Shown here: positions 17,501 through 26,061 of the stretch, piece after piece
How positions within the stretch are numbered: position 1 is the stretch's first letter
How the letters are laid out: each line of letters opens with the position of its first letter
NCBI GenBank assembly: GCA_947451115.1
Contig: CANFXV010000019.1
Span: 1 to 41,956 of the forward strand
Origin: Bacteroidota bacterium
GTDB taxonomy: Bacteria > Bacteroidota > Bacteroidia > Chitinophagales > Chitinophagaceae
Reading direction: 5' to 3'
Length of the DNA: 41,956 bases
Position numbers and translations under genes: made by a program
Notes under the pieces: model-generated
What the model was told of the DNA's origin: nothing
Seen by the model: only the letters and a program-made list of their open reading frames with translations
The model's database searches: none

Positions 17501-20500
17501 CCTACAACAGGCACCATTGCCACATTAGCAGGTACAGAAACTTTAACCAATAAGACGATTGCAGATGTTACATTGACTGGCGTTCCCACTGCACCAACCG
17601 CTGCAGCCGGAACTAGTACTACTCAATTGGCTACTACTGCTTTTGTAACTGCAGCTACACCTGATGCAGCAAGTTCAGTAAAAGGAATTATTCAATTGGC
17701 TGGAGATTTAGCTGGTACTGCAATAGCACCTACGGTTGCTACAGTAGGAGGATCAACCGCTGCTGATATTCATGCAGCAGAATTATTAGCTAATGCTGCA
17801 ACCAATATTAACACCAACAACGCCCTTGTAAAAAGAGATGCTAGTGGTAATTTTAGTGCAGGAACCATTACAGCAAACGTAGTAGGTACTTCCACCAATG
17901 TTACTGGTGTAGTAGCAGGCGCCAATGGAGGAACTGGAATTAACAATACAGGTAAAACAATAACACTTGGTGGCAATATTAATACAGGTAGAAATTTCAC
18001 AACAACAGGTACTTCTGGTTCTAATGCATCAGATGTTACTTTAAAAACAACAGCTACTACCAACTTAACCTTACCAACCACAGGTGTATTAGCTACCTTG
18101 GATGGAGTTGAAAATCTAACTAATAAAACAATCAATGGCTTAACAATCAATCCTGCTGCAGCTGGTTTTACCATTGCAGGAGGTACGATTTCAAAAACAA
18201 TTACATTAGCAGATGATGCTACGGTGTCTGGAACAAATACTGGAGATCAAACGATTACTTTAACTGGAGATATTACAGGGGTAGGTACTGGAACATTTTC
18301 AACTACCATGGCCAATTCTGGTGTAACTGCTGGAACTTATGGAGGAGCTACTTCTGTACCAACAATTACTGTTGATGCAAAAGGTAGAATCACTAACGCA
18401 GCTAGTACCACTATTACTGGTGTTTCATCGATAGGCTCATTGTTAGAAAGTGCTAAAATTATTGTGGGAGATGTAAACAATCAAGCCGCAAAAGTTGACA
18501 TGACTGGAGATATTAGCATTGACAACAATGGTACCACTACCATTGGTGTAGATAAAGTAGTCACACAAAATATTTTGAATTCCAATGTGACTTATGCAAA
18601 GATTCAAAATGTGAGTGCCAATAAAGTATTAGGAAATATAACTACTAGTACAGGTAGAGTGCAGGAAATTTCTACAACAGGAACAGGCAATGTGGTGAGA
18701 GCCGTAAGCCCTTCTTTTGCAGGCGTTCCAAAAGTGCCAACTGCTGCTTATCCATCCAATGACAGTACCATTGCAAGTACTGCTTATGTATCTACAGCCA
18801 TTAGCAATATATCTGCTAGTTCTGTAACTGGTGTCATTGCTGGCGCCAATGGTGGTACAGGTGTAAATAATACTGGTAAAACAATTACCCTTGGAAGAAA
18901 CTTAACTACTACTGGTACTACCGGTTCTAATGCTTCTGACATTACCTTCAAAACAACTGGAACCACTGTTTTAACCTTACCTACTTCTGGTACATTGGCG
19001 ACTATGGCTGATATTTCTGGAAGTTCAGTGAATGGTCAAAGCATAACAGGTGTCATTAATCCTATAAATGGTGGTACAGGCGTAGCCAACGATAATAATA
19101 ACACACTTACTCTTGGAGGGGCCATTAATACTGGTGCAAATTTTACTACCACTGGTACCACCGCTTCAAATGCTTCTAATATTACTTTAAAAACAACGGC
19201 TGCTTCGGTAGTGACTTTACCAACTGCTGGCGTACTTGCTACTTTAGATGGAGCTGAGGCCTTAACCAATAAAACAATTGACGCAACTGCCAATACCATC
19301 ACAGGTATTTCAAATACCAATATTGATGCAGGTGCTAGTATTGATGATACAAAACTTGCTACCATTTCAACCGCAGGAAAAGTTGAAAATACAGCAACTA
19401 CTGCAACCGCTTCCAATGCAATTAATACAATTGTTGCTAGAGATGCCAATGGCGGATTTGCTGCTGGAACAATTACTGCTGCTTTGACTGGGAATGCAAC
19501 TACGGCTACTAAATTGGCAACAGGAAGATTAATCTATGGTAATTCATTCGATGGTACTGCTGCAATCACTGCTGTTATTGGAAGTGGTTTTGGTGGAACA
19601 GGCAATGGCTTTACTAAATTTACTGGACCAGCAACAGCAGAAAAAACATTTACCTTACCAAATGCCAATGCAACTATATTAACTAGTGCTGCATTAGTGA
19701 CTGTGGCACAAGGGGGAACTGGCGCAGCCACTGCAACACAAAATTTTGTTTTTGCTGGACCTGCAACAGGTTCGAGTGCAGGCGCTCCAAGTTTCAGAGC
19801 ATTAACTGCGGCTGATTTACCTTCGGGTAGTGGTTCTTATATAGGCAATACCACTACATTACAAGCCAATTCTAATTTTAATATTAGCGGGAATGGGGTA
19901 GCAGGAGGTAGTTTAACTGCAGCCAATTTTATTGTTCCAACAGCCACCAGTGCTCAATTCTTAAAAGGAGATGGATCATTAGATGCAACTACCTATGCAG
20001 CAGCTGGTGCTAATACTGATATTACTTCTTTAGCCGGTTTAACCACCGCTTTATCTGTAGACCAAGGAGGTACAGGATCAACCACAAGAAATTTCGTGGA
20101 TCTAAGTTCTTCTGAAACGATTGGTGGAGTTAAAGCATTTAGCAATGATATCGCTGTAAATAATATCAATATTGGTTATGGACCTGGTGCTATTGCTACC
20201 AATACTTCTATTGGATATTTTGCATTAAAATTAAATACAAGTGGGTATAAAAACGTTGCCATTGGACAATCTGCACTTGCGCATAATCTTGTTGGTTATA
20301 ATAATACCGCAGTTGGTTTTGAGTCTGATGTCCTTTATAGTGCTTTAACGAATGCAACTGCCATTGGCTATCAAGCAACAGTTGAAACCAGCAATACGGT
20401 TCAATTAGGTAATGCCAATGTAACCAATGTAAAAACAAGCGGTAACATTACTGCTGGTACAGTAACTTATGCCAAAGCACATAACAGCACCGCCAATCAG

Positions 20501-22102
20501 GTTTTATCCATTGACGCGGCAGGTAATACCAGTTTCAAAACCATTGATGGGGCGGGTGCTAATTTAACCAACGGAAAAATTCTAGTTGGTAATACAAGCA
20601 ATCTTGCTGCTGCGGTTAATTTAACTGGAGATGTAACCATGACCAATGCAGGTGTTGTTTCTATCACAAGCAATGCAGTGACTTATGGAAAAATACAAAA
20701 CATGGGGGCAAAAACAATACTAGGAAATAAATCTCCTACTTTGAAAGGAACGCCTGGTGAAATTATTTTAGGAACAGGTTTAAACTTAGATTCAGCCACT
20801 GGTATATTAACAGCAAGCGTGAGTTCGGGTGGTTCTGTTACAAAAATTAATCCAATCACTTTAACGACTACTGGAAGCACTTATACTTCAACAGTAGCTA
20901 ATTCAACTTCTTCTCCGACCATTAATTTAAATATTCCATTGGCTTCTCAATCAGGCACTACTGCAGGTTTGTTAAGCAATGCGGATTATGCTTCGTTTTA
21001 TGCAAAGCAAGATCCTTTAACTTTAGGAACAGGCGTACAAACATTATTATCCACTCCTTCAAGTGCTAATTTATTATCCGCTGTAACAGATGCTACAGGA
21101 ACTGGTTCATTGGTATTTGCCACTAGTCCAGTTTTGGTAACACCAACCTTGGGTGCTGCTACTGCTACTAGTTTAACGCTAAGTACACCTTTAGCTATTG
21201 CGAGTGGTGGAATTGGTGCGGCCACTGCACCTGCCAATTTAGTATTTGCTGGACCTGCAACTGGCACTGATCCTGGTGAGCCAAGTTTTAGAGCTTTAAC
21301 AGGCGCAGATTTACCAGCAGGAAGTGGTTCTTACATTAGCAATCAAACTTCACAACAAGCATCTTCTAGTTTTAATATTAGTGGAGCGGGAGTAGTTGGA
21401 GGTCAACTTTCTGCCAACTCTTTAACTTTATCTAATGCTTTAAGTGCTGCCAATGGTGGTACAGGAAGAACTTCTTTAACAGCGAATGCAGTGTTGATTG
21501 GGAATGGTACTGGTTCTGTTGCCTTTGTTTCTCCAGGTGTATCAGGAAATGTATTAACTTCTAATGGTAGTGCTTGGGTAGCTGGTGCAGCGCCAGCTTC
21601 TGGTGTTTCTGCTGTTGGAACCATTGCCACTAGTTCAAATGTGAAAGGAGCTACCATTAGTGGAACAAGTATTACATTGACACCTGCGGATGCTACCAAT
21701 GGGGGTATCGTAACTTCTGGAGTTCAAACTTTTGCGGGCACCAAAACATTTTCGAATGTGAATGTCAGTGGAAATTTAGTAGGTAGCACAGTGAACTCCT
21801 CACTTTCTGGATTCAATGCTGCTTTAGTAGCTGTCAATGCCGATTTCACCATCAGTGCTGCCAATGCGACCACCTACAATGGTAAAGTATTGGTTTGTTC
21901 TGGTAATACATTTACCATCACTTTTGATAGTACAGTACCAGTTGGATTTTCTTGCATGATTTTACAATCAGATAACAATACAGTAAGCTTTGCTGGCACT
22001 AATAATAGATACAATTATTCTGCAACTTCTGGCATCTATGCCATTGCTACAGCAATGTCTTATGCAAGTGGCTCTGTATTATTAACCGGTGATTTACAAT
22101 AA
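14561..22102 (+). CDS. Giant secreted phage-tail-fibre-like protein (2513 aa)
   Basis: A signal peptide (residues 1-21, ending SSKAQ) is followed by a start domain with SMPTISDRNSIPTLRRKLGM, seen in fibre proteins. Residues about 148-370 hold 47-residue coiled-coil-like units (AEVTRATAAETALG with INADSLIIINRL). Residues about 580-1750 hold repeated tail-fibre modules: VKRDASGNF, IYGNAFDGTADL, GGTGVNNG, LPTTGTIATLAGTETLTNKT and TQLATTAFV. Residues about 1865-1960 carry YadA-head-like repeats (NTSIGYFAL, NVAIGQSAL, NTAVGFES, ATAIGYQAT). No endosialidase-type intramolecular chaperone and no T9SS sorting domain are present; the end is a compact beta domain. I infer a very long surface fibre, perhaps trimeric. 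It is the largest gene in the operon. Confidence 0.75.
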   Translation: MKKIFKLLLLTLIISVSSKAQIKLVGNITTNGVASYPTHIDSLGKGGYMSMPTISDRNSIPTLRRKLGMLVYVQANDSLYKLASPSLDNTNWITMGLASVLKLANDSLLVYSKIASDSTTLANRISSLSSSVSSDISNAISSSGADVSAEITRATAAEAALGNRINTDSAIIINRLVTDSGILRTLINSGAASITAEVLRATAAEAALGNRINTDSSIIINRLVTDSGILRTLINSGAASITAEVTRATAAETALGSRINADSLIIINRLVTDSGILRTLINTNTSSITAEVTRATAAETNLASNLAAEVTRATAAETALGTRINADSLIIINRLVADSGILRTLINTNTSSITAEVTRATAAESTLTTKVNANTSSITTNTNDIAANLAIEKADSLTLVNRIKASEQLITINTNNIAANLSKQQIDSALLKGFINVNTSTINTNLLKEQTDSLLLAARLGADSVLFTNQIIADSSILRGLINTNASDIALHTTQISNNTANISQNSTDIAANTLAINTKVAYSDVPTILNPYLKKEDTISMLSVYRDALIDHNAKVAALITDSSTLITRFGYKENVANKSTDVNGDGTSDTKYPSVKSVKDYVDNAIVASTPDATTTAKGKIQLSGDLTGIAAAPIVKSVGGSSSSTIHTAELLANAATDANTNDALVKRDASGNFSAGIITAALTGDVTGNASTATKLAATKSIYGNAFDGTADLNQAIAGTFGGTGVDNGSKTITLGGNILTANSFTTAGNYSTTLTSTGVTDIILPTTGTIATLAGTETLTNKTIANASLTGIPTAPTPSLGTQNSQIATTAFVANFVTNASVADASPTIKGKLQLAGDLTGTADLPTVKTFAGVNTATMATINTTIAAATSSNTANSIVKRDASGNFVAGIITANLTGNATTATTLAATKSIYGNAFDGSADLTQAIAGNYGGTGVNNGSNTITLGGNILTANSFTTAGNYSTTLTSTGVTNVTLPTTGTIATLAGTETLTNKTIADVTLTGVPTAPTAAAGTSTTQLATTAFVTAATPDAASSVKGIIQLAGDLAGTAIAPTVATVGGSTAADIHAAELLANAATNINTNNALVKRDASGNFSAGTITANVVGTSTNVTGVVAGANGGTGINNTGKTITLGGNINTGRNFTTTGTSGSNASDVTLKTTATTNLTLPTTGVLATLDGVENLTNKTINGLTINPAAAGFTIAGGTISKTITLADDATVSGTNTGDQTITLTGDITGVGTGTFSTTMANSGVTAGTYGGATSVPTITVDAKGRITNAASTTITGVSSIGSLLESAKIIVGDVNNQAAKVDMTGDISIDNNGTTTIGVDKVVTQNILNSNVTYAKIQNVSANKVLGNITTSTGRVQEISTTGTGNVVRAVSPSFAGVPKVPTAAYPSNDSTIASTAYVSTAISNISASSVTGVIAGANGGTGVNNTGKTITLGRNLTTTGTTGSNASDITFKTTGTTVLTLPTSGTLATMADISGSSVNGQSITGVINPINGGTGVANDNNNTLTLGGAINTGANFTTTGTTASNASNITLKTTAASVVTLPTAGVLATLDGAEALTNKTIDATANTITGISNTNIDAGASIDDTKLATISTAGKVENTATTATASNAINTIVARDANGGFAAGTITAALTGNATTATKLATGRLIYGNSFDGTAAITAVIGSGFGGTGNGFTKFTGPATAEKTFTLPNANATILTSAALVTVAQGGTGAATATQNFVFAGPATGSSAGAPSFRALTAADLPSGSGSYIGNTTTLQANSNFNISGNGVAGGSLTAANFIVPTATSAQFLKGDGSLDATTYAAAGANTDITSLAGLTTALSVDQGGTGSTTRNFVDLSSSETIGGVKAFSNDIAVNNINIGYGPGAIATNTSIGYFALKLNTSGYKNVAIGQSALAHNLVGYNNTAVGFESDVLYSALTNATAIGYQATVETSNTVQLGNANVTNVKTSGNITAGTVTYAKAHNSTANQVLSIDAAGNTSFKTIDGAGANLTNGKILVGNTSNLAAAVNLTGDVTMTNAGVVSITSNAVTYGKIQNMGAKTILGNKSPTLKGTPGEIILGTGLNLDSATGILTASVSSGGSVTKINPITLTTTGSTYTSTVANSTSSPTINLNIPLASQSGTTAGLLSNADYASFYAKQDPLTLGTGVQTLLSTPSSANLLSAVTDATGTGSLVFATSPVLVTPTLGAATATSLTLSTPLAIASGGIGAATAPANLVFAGPATGTDPGEPSFRALTGADLPAGSGSYISNQTSQQASSSFNISGAGVVGGQLSANSLTLSNALSAANGGTGRTSLTANAVLIGNGTGSVAFVSPGVSGNVLTSNGSAWVAGAAPASGVSAVGTIATSSNVKGATISGTSITLTPADATNGGIVTSGVQTFAGTKTFSNVNVSGNLVGSTVNSSLSGFNAALVAVNADFTISAANATTYNGKVLVCSGNTFTITFDSTVPVGFSCMILQSDNNTVSFAGTNNRYNYSATSGIYAIATAMSYASGSVLLTGDLQ
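15003..15655 (+). repeat. 141-bp coding repeats in the giant fibre gene
   Basis: Four full units and one shortened unit of about 47 residues, starting AEVTRATAAE and ending in LINTNTSSIT or LINSGAASIT. The pattern is of coiled-coil or stalk type, and the units are similar at base level. Confidence 0.8.
16565..19600 (+). repeat. Long modular repeats in the giant fibre gene
   Basis: VKRDASGNF-type modules begin near 16565, 17210, 17828 and 19428. IYGN-FDG segments lie near 16675, 17308 and 19533. The first two modules are close copies over about 640 bp, showing segmental duplication inside the gene. Confidence 0.75.
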
Positions 22103-22107
22103 TAAAA

Positions 22108-22845
22108 ATGAAAAGACTAGGCTATACCATATTATTCATTTTGGCAATTCATTTTAAAACTGAAGCCCAGATAAGTTTGCCTAATTTGCAAGCCAATCAA
22201 TATGTGAACAGCAGTTTTGGGAATGCTTTAAACTTTGATGGTACAAGTACTTTCGGATTAGGTAAAGCTTACTTAAAAGATTCTTTGACCGATTTTACGA
22301 TTGAATTTTGGATTCAAAATACCGGCACAGATGGTGCCAATGATATTATATATAGTTCTGCTTTAAATAATTCTTTAAAGATTGCTAAAAGTAGTACCCA
22401 GCTAAAATTAATGGCGACCGACTTAGGCGGACCTTCTACCTGGCAAACTGCCTGCACTTTGGAATTAAACAAATGGGTGCATATTGCCATTATTAGAAAT
22501 GGAACTAGTATGAAATTGTATAAAAATGCCGCCTTAGCGCAAACTTATACGCTTTCTACCAGCACTTCCATTTTACCTAGTTTTTTCTTTCTCGGATCCA
22601 ATATCATGGGGGCAGGTGATAATGCAAATTTTTCAATTGATGAGTTAAGAATTTGGAAGTTTGCCGTGCCAACAAGTCCCACCAACTATATTCAAAAATA
22701 TATGTATTCAAGTATCAACCCAAACGCGACCATCGATCAAAATCCATCTACAAAACTAGTTTTGTATTACAAGTTTGATCAAGGTATACCTGGTGAAAGC
22801 AATACCAACGAATTGGGTTTATTTAATTCAGCAACTAGTAATTAA
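22108..22845 (+). CDS. Secreted LamG/concanavalin-like lectin
   Basis: This 245-residue protein has a signal peptide ending TEAQ (residue about 21) and one LamG-like jelly-roll domain. The family pattern is visible: LNFDGTSTFGLG near residue 42, FTIEFWIQN near 64, WVHIAIIRNGTSMKLYKN near 122, and FSIDELRIWK near 175, followed by YYKFDQG. Such domains bind carbohydrates or proteins, often with calcium. It has no sorting domain and no second domain, so it may act as a detachable tip or cap for the fibres encoded just before it. It is 5 bp after the giant fibre gene and 4 bp before the first SUMF1 gene. Confidence 0.75.
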   Translation: MKRLGYTILFILAIHFKTEAQISLPNLQANQYVNSSFGNALNFDGTSTFGLGKAYLKDSLTDFTIEFWIQNTGTDGANDIIYSSALNNSLKIAKSSTQLKLMATDLGGPSTWQTACTLELNKWVHIAIIRNGTSMKLYKNAALAQTYTLSTSTSILPSFFFLGSNIMGAGDNANFSIDELRIWKFAVPTSPTNYIQKYMYSSINPNATIDQNPSTKLVLYYKFDQGIPGESNTNELGLFNSATSN

Positions 22846-22849
22846 TAAT

Positions 22850-24400
22850 ATGAAAAAAACAATTTATTTATTTATCCTACTATTTACCACTAGTAATTTA
22901 TTTGCTAACAACTTAGTAATTGGAAATCCTTCTTACAATGGTACAGCAAACACTTTAACCTTTACCATTAAGTGGGACAATAGCTGGAGAGTAAAAGGCG
23001 ATCAAGGACCCAATAATTGGGATGCGGTTTGGGTTTTTGTTAAAAGACAACCTTGCGCTGCCAATGGAATTTGGTCTCATGCTTTGTTGAGTGCTAATTC
23101 TGGAGATCATGCTATTACAAGTGCCTATAATTTAATTGTGGATGCTGTATCAGATGGGATGGGTGTATTTATTCATAGAGACTCTGCTGCGAATAATCAA
23201 ATTGGATCAATGGCCAATACAAGTAGTGTCACCTTAAAATTATCAGGCAACTATAATCCAGCCTTGGTTGGCTCTTCATCTACTTCTGATAACTTTAAAG
23301 TAATAGGAATAGAAATGGTCTATGTACCTACTGGTAATTTTTATATTGGTGATGGACGTACAACCAATTCAAGCAATTTTTCTGCAGGCAATACCATTGG
23401 AGCAGTTCAAATTACAAGTACAAAACAGGCACAAGGTTTAGGATCTTACAATAATTATGTAAGTAACCCCACTTATGGCTGTGTAGTTCCGCTACCTAGC
23501 ACTTTTCCCTTGGGCTACAATGGCTACTATTGTATGAAATATGAAATCAATCAACAACAAATTGTTGATTATTTAAATACGCTTACTTATGACCAACAAG
23601 CCGGAAGATTGGCCACATGGGGCGCTAGATACCCTAATGCTGTCAATACTTTTTGGAATAATAATAATTATAGACAAACCATAAGAGTCGCAACAGCTGG
23701 AACTAGTAATACCGTGCCAGCAATTTTTGATTTATTTGGTAATGCATGGGGAGCCTATTTGCCCGCAGGTTTTATGAACTGGCAGGATTTAACTTCCTAT
23801 TTAGATTGGTCTGGATTGAGACCCATGACCGAATTTGAATTTGAAAAAGCATGTAGGGGAACATTGAACAATGTTGCTTATGAATATCCTTGGGGTAACA
23901 ATACTTCATTGAATATGGTCTATGGTGCAAATGTGAATGCAAATACAGCGACTGAAGGTTATGGTAGTGCTTTAGACGGAATGGTGCATGCTAACTGGGA
24001 TGGTGGCACAGCTCGTTCAGGTTTTGCTGCCACTTCAAGTTCAAACAGAGTGCAAGCAGGTGCTACTTTTTATGGCATTTTGGATATGGCTGGCAATGCC
24101 TGGGAACAATGCGTAGGAGGTGGAACAGGTTACAACTATTCAACCTTTACCACGGCCAATGGGGATGGGGTATTGACAAAAACAGGTTTAGCCAATACCA
24201 CAGGGTGGCCTAGTGATGGGGGCGCTCAATCTGGTACTATTCTTAAAGGAGGAGGTTTCTATAACTTGAATAGTCTATACACTAATGGAGCTGCGTTTCA
24301 GGTTTCCGATAGATCTTTTTATGGCGGTACTACACTAAATCAAACCATAAGCAGTACTAAAGACAGGTCCATTGGAGGAAGAGGTGTTAGAAATTATTAG
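22850..24400 (+). CDS. Secreted SUMF1/FGE-fold protein, paralogue 1
   Basis: This 516-residue protein starts at ATG 22850; longer in-frame readings lack a signal peptide at the start. The signal peptide ends NLFA (residue 19). Residues about 20-150 form a beta domain shared by all three paralogues (TLTFTIKWDNSW, then NWDAVWVFVKRQ, then DAVSDGMGVFI). From about residue 153 a SUMF1/formylglycine-enzyme-type fold begins: EMVYVPTGNFYIGDG, YYCMKYEI, LRPMTEFEFEKACRG, YPWGN, DMAGNAWEQ, ending GGRGVRNY. GldK and GldJ of T9SS share this fold but are lipoproteins; this one has no lipobox. The fold is also used for ligand binding, so a binding tip or a structural ring part are both possible. Enzyme activity is doubtful. 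Confidence 0.82.
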   Translation: MKKTIYLFILLFTTSNLFANNLVIGNPSYNGTANTLTFTIKWDNSWRVKGDQGPNNWDAVWVFVKRQPCAANGIWSHALLSANSGDHAITSAYNLIVDAVSDGMGVFIHRDSAANNQIGSMANTSSVTLKLSGNYNPALVGSSSTSDNFKVIGIEMVYVPTGNFYIGDGRTTNSSNFSAGNTIGAVQITSTKQAQGLGSYNNYVSNPTYGCVVPLPSTFPLGYNGYYCMKYEINQQQIVDYLNTLTYDQQAGRLATWGARYPNAVNTFWNNNNYRQTIRVATAGTSNTVPAIFDLFGNAWGAYLPAGFMNWQDLTSYLDWSGLRPMTEFEFEKACRGTLNNVAYEYPWGNNTSLNMVYGANVNANTATEGYGSALDGMVHANWDGGTARSGFAATSSSNRVQAGATFYGILDMAGNAWEQCVGGGTGYNYSTFTTANGDGVLTKTGLANTTGWPSDGGAQSGTILKGGGFYNLNSLYTNGAAFQVSDRSFYGGTTLNQTISSTKDRSIGGRGVRNY

Positions 24401-24474
24401 AAACAATAGTTGATTAAAAAATTGAAATAAAAATTTAAAATAAAAGTCAAAAAATAAAAATAAAAAAAATAAAT

Positions 24475-26037
24475 ATGAAGCAACTTTATTTAATCATTGC
24501 AGGCTGTTTGCTTTTTTTATCGCAAGCTTACGCCAATAACTTAGTAATTAGTGGTACACCTGTGTATACAGATGCGACTAAAACATTAAGATTTAATATC
24601 CAATGGGACAATAGTTGGTGTATTAATTCTGGACCAGCCAATTGGGATGGAGTATGGGTTTTTGTCAAAAGACAAAACTGCTCCGGCAATAACAACTGGT
24701 TGCATCAAAAATTAAGCACCACTAGTTCGGACCATATAGCCAAGGTAGGTACTGCAACCTCTACAGATGTTCAAATTGATGCGGTAAGTGATGGAATGGG
24801 TGTTTTTATTAGAAGAATAGCTAGTGTAGCCACGCCCAATGTGGTAGGTAATGTGGGCACACAAACCATTTATTTGAAATTAGATGGTAGTGCAACTCCA
24901 ACCAATCCAGCTTCTACTGTAAGTTCTGCGGATAATTTTGAAGTATTGGGACTTGAAATGGTCTATGTACCCAAAGGTCCTTTCTATGCAGGAGATGGAC
25001 GCAGCACCAATACCAGTAATTTTTCTAAAGGAAGCAACACCTTACCAGTGACTATTGATTCTGCCACACAAGCCAATGGTATTGGAACGGCCACCAATTA
25101 TGTGAATAGTGTCACTTATGGAAGTCCGGTACCCTTAGGCCCAACATTTCCTTTAGGCTACAATGGATTTTATTGTATGAAGTATGAAGCTACGGTTGGT
25201 ATTTTTGTTGAATTTTTAAATTCGCTTACCTACGATCAACAAACTACTTTATTGGCAGAAAATGGAGTAACCAATCTACCCAATATTGCGGGCTCTTATT
25301 TTGATATGGTGAATTCATGGGGATTTTGGAATAGAGTGGCCACTGCAGGTACCTACAATACGGTACCCGCTATATTTACAGCCTCCTATTTGTATTTGGC
25401 GGAAGGTGCAGTTTCTTGGAAAGCAATGACTGCCTTTTTGGATTGGGCTGGAATGAGACCCATGACAGAATTTGAATATGAAAAGGCTTGTAGAGGTTCC
25501 AATACAGTTACCCAAACGCCCATTGCTGCAGTGCCTTATGAGTTTCCATGGGGTAATACCACCATTACTAGCATCAACCAAATTGCGCAAAACTATGGTG
25601 ATCCAGCTTGGCAGTATGGTTCTACAGTTGAAGGACCTTGTTTTTATACAGGTTGGAATGGATCCTCTGCAAGACCAGGAGGAAATGCTAAATCTAATAC
25701 GAATAGAACACAATCTGGTGCTACCTATTATGGTATCATGGATATGGCCGGCAATTGTACCGAACAATGTGTTGGAGGTGGTGGTGTTGATCTTTCTGCT
25801 TTCACCACGGCTAATGGAGATGGTATGTTAACATCCAAGGGCTTGGCCAATGTAACAGGATGGCCAGCAGCTGGAGGAGTAGCATCTGGAACTATCATTA
25901 GAGGAGGCTATTGGGAAACAGGAGGTGGAACTACCCCTTGTCAAACTTCTGATAGACAATTTTATCAAGGAGTGAGCTGGAATAATGATAAAACTAAATT
26001 CAACGGTGCAAGAGGAGTTAGAAACTTCACTTACTAA
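24475..26037 (+). CDS. Secreted SUMF1/FGE-fold protein, paralogue 2
   Basis: This 520-residue paralogue has a signal peptide ending QAYA (residue about 20). The same beta domain follows (TLRFNIQWDNSW, NWDGVWVFVKRQ) and then the SUMF1 fold (EMVYVPKGPFYAGDG, FYCMKYEATVG, MRPMTEFEYEKACRG, FPWGN, DMAGNCTEQ, GARGVRNF). It is separated from paralogue 1 by 74 bp of almost pure A/T without a clear promoter, the longest gap in the operon. It differs from its neighbours mainly in loops before the LRPMTEF-like motif and near the C-terminus, the face that varies in ligand-binding members of this fold. A different ligand from the other two is a reasonable inference. Confidence 0.82.
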   Translation: MKQLYLIIAGCLLFLSQAYANNLVISGTPVYTDATKTLRFNIQWDNSWCINSGPANWDGVWVFVKRQNCSGNNNWLHQKLSTTSSDHIAKVGTATSTDVQIDAVSDGMGVFIRRIASVATPNVVGNVGTQTIYLKLDGSATPTNPASTVSSADNFEVLGLEMVYVPKGPFYAGDGRSTNTSNFSKGSNTLPVTIDSATQANGIGTATNYVNSVTYGSPVPLGPTFPLGYNGFYCMKYEATVGIFVEFLNSLTYDQQTTLLAENGVTNLPNIAGSYFDMVNSWGFWNRVATAGTYNTVPAIFTASYLYLAEGAVSWKAMTAFLDWAGMRPMTEFEYEKACRGSNTVTQTPIAAVPYEFPWGNTTITSINQIAQNYGDPAWQYGSTVEGPCFYTGWNGSSARPGGNAKSNTNRTQSGATYYGIMDMAGNCTEQCVGGGGVDLSAFTTANGDGMLTSKGLANVTGWPAAGGVASGTIIRGGYWETGGGTTPCQTSDRQFYQGVSWNNDKTKFNGARGVRNFTY

Positions 26038-26061
26038 TTAAAAATTGAAAAAAAAGTTCTT

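Noticed and set aside
11548..22102. Prophage tail module
   Set aside because: The fibre-like proteins carry signal peptides and sit in an envelope operon; there is no terminase, portal, capsid, sheath, tape measure or lysis gene in the window.
22775..22849. Upstream start for SUMF1 paralogue 1
   Set aside because: It would overlap the LamG gene by about 70 bp and hide the clear signal peptide that begins at ATG 22850.
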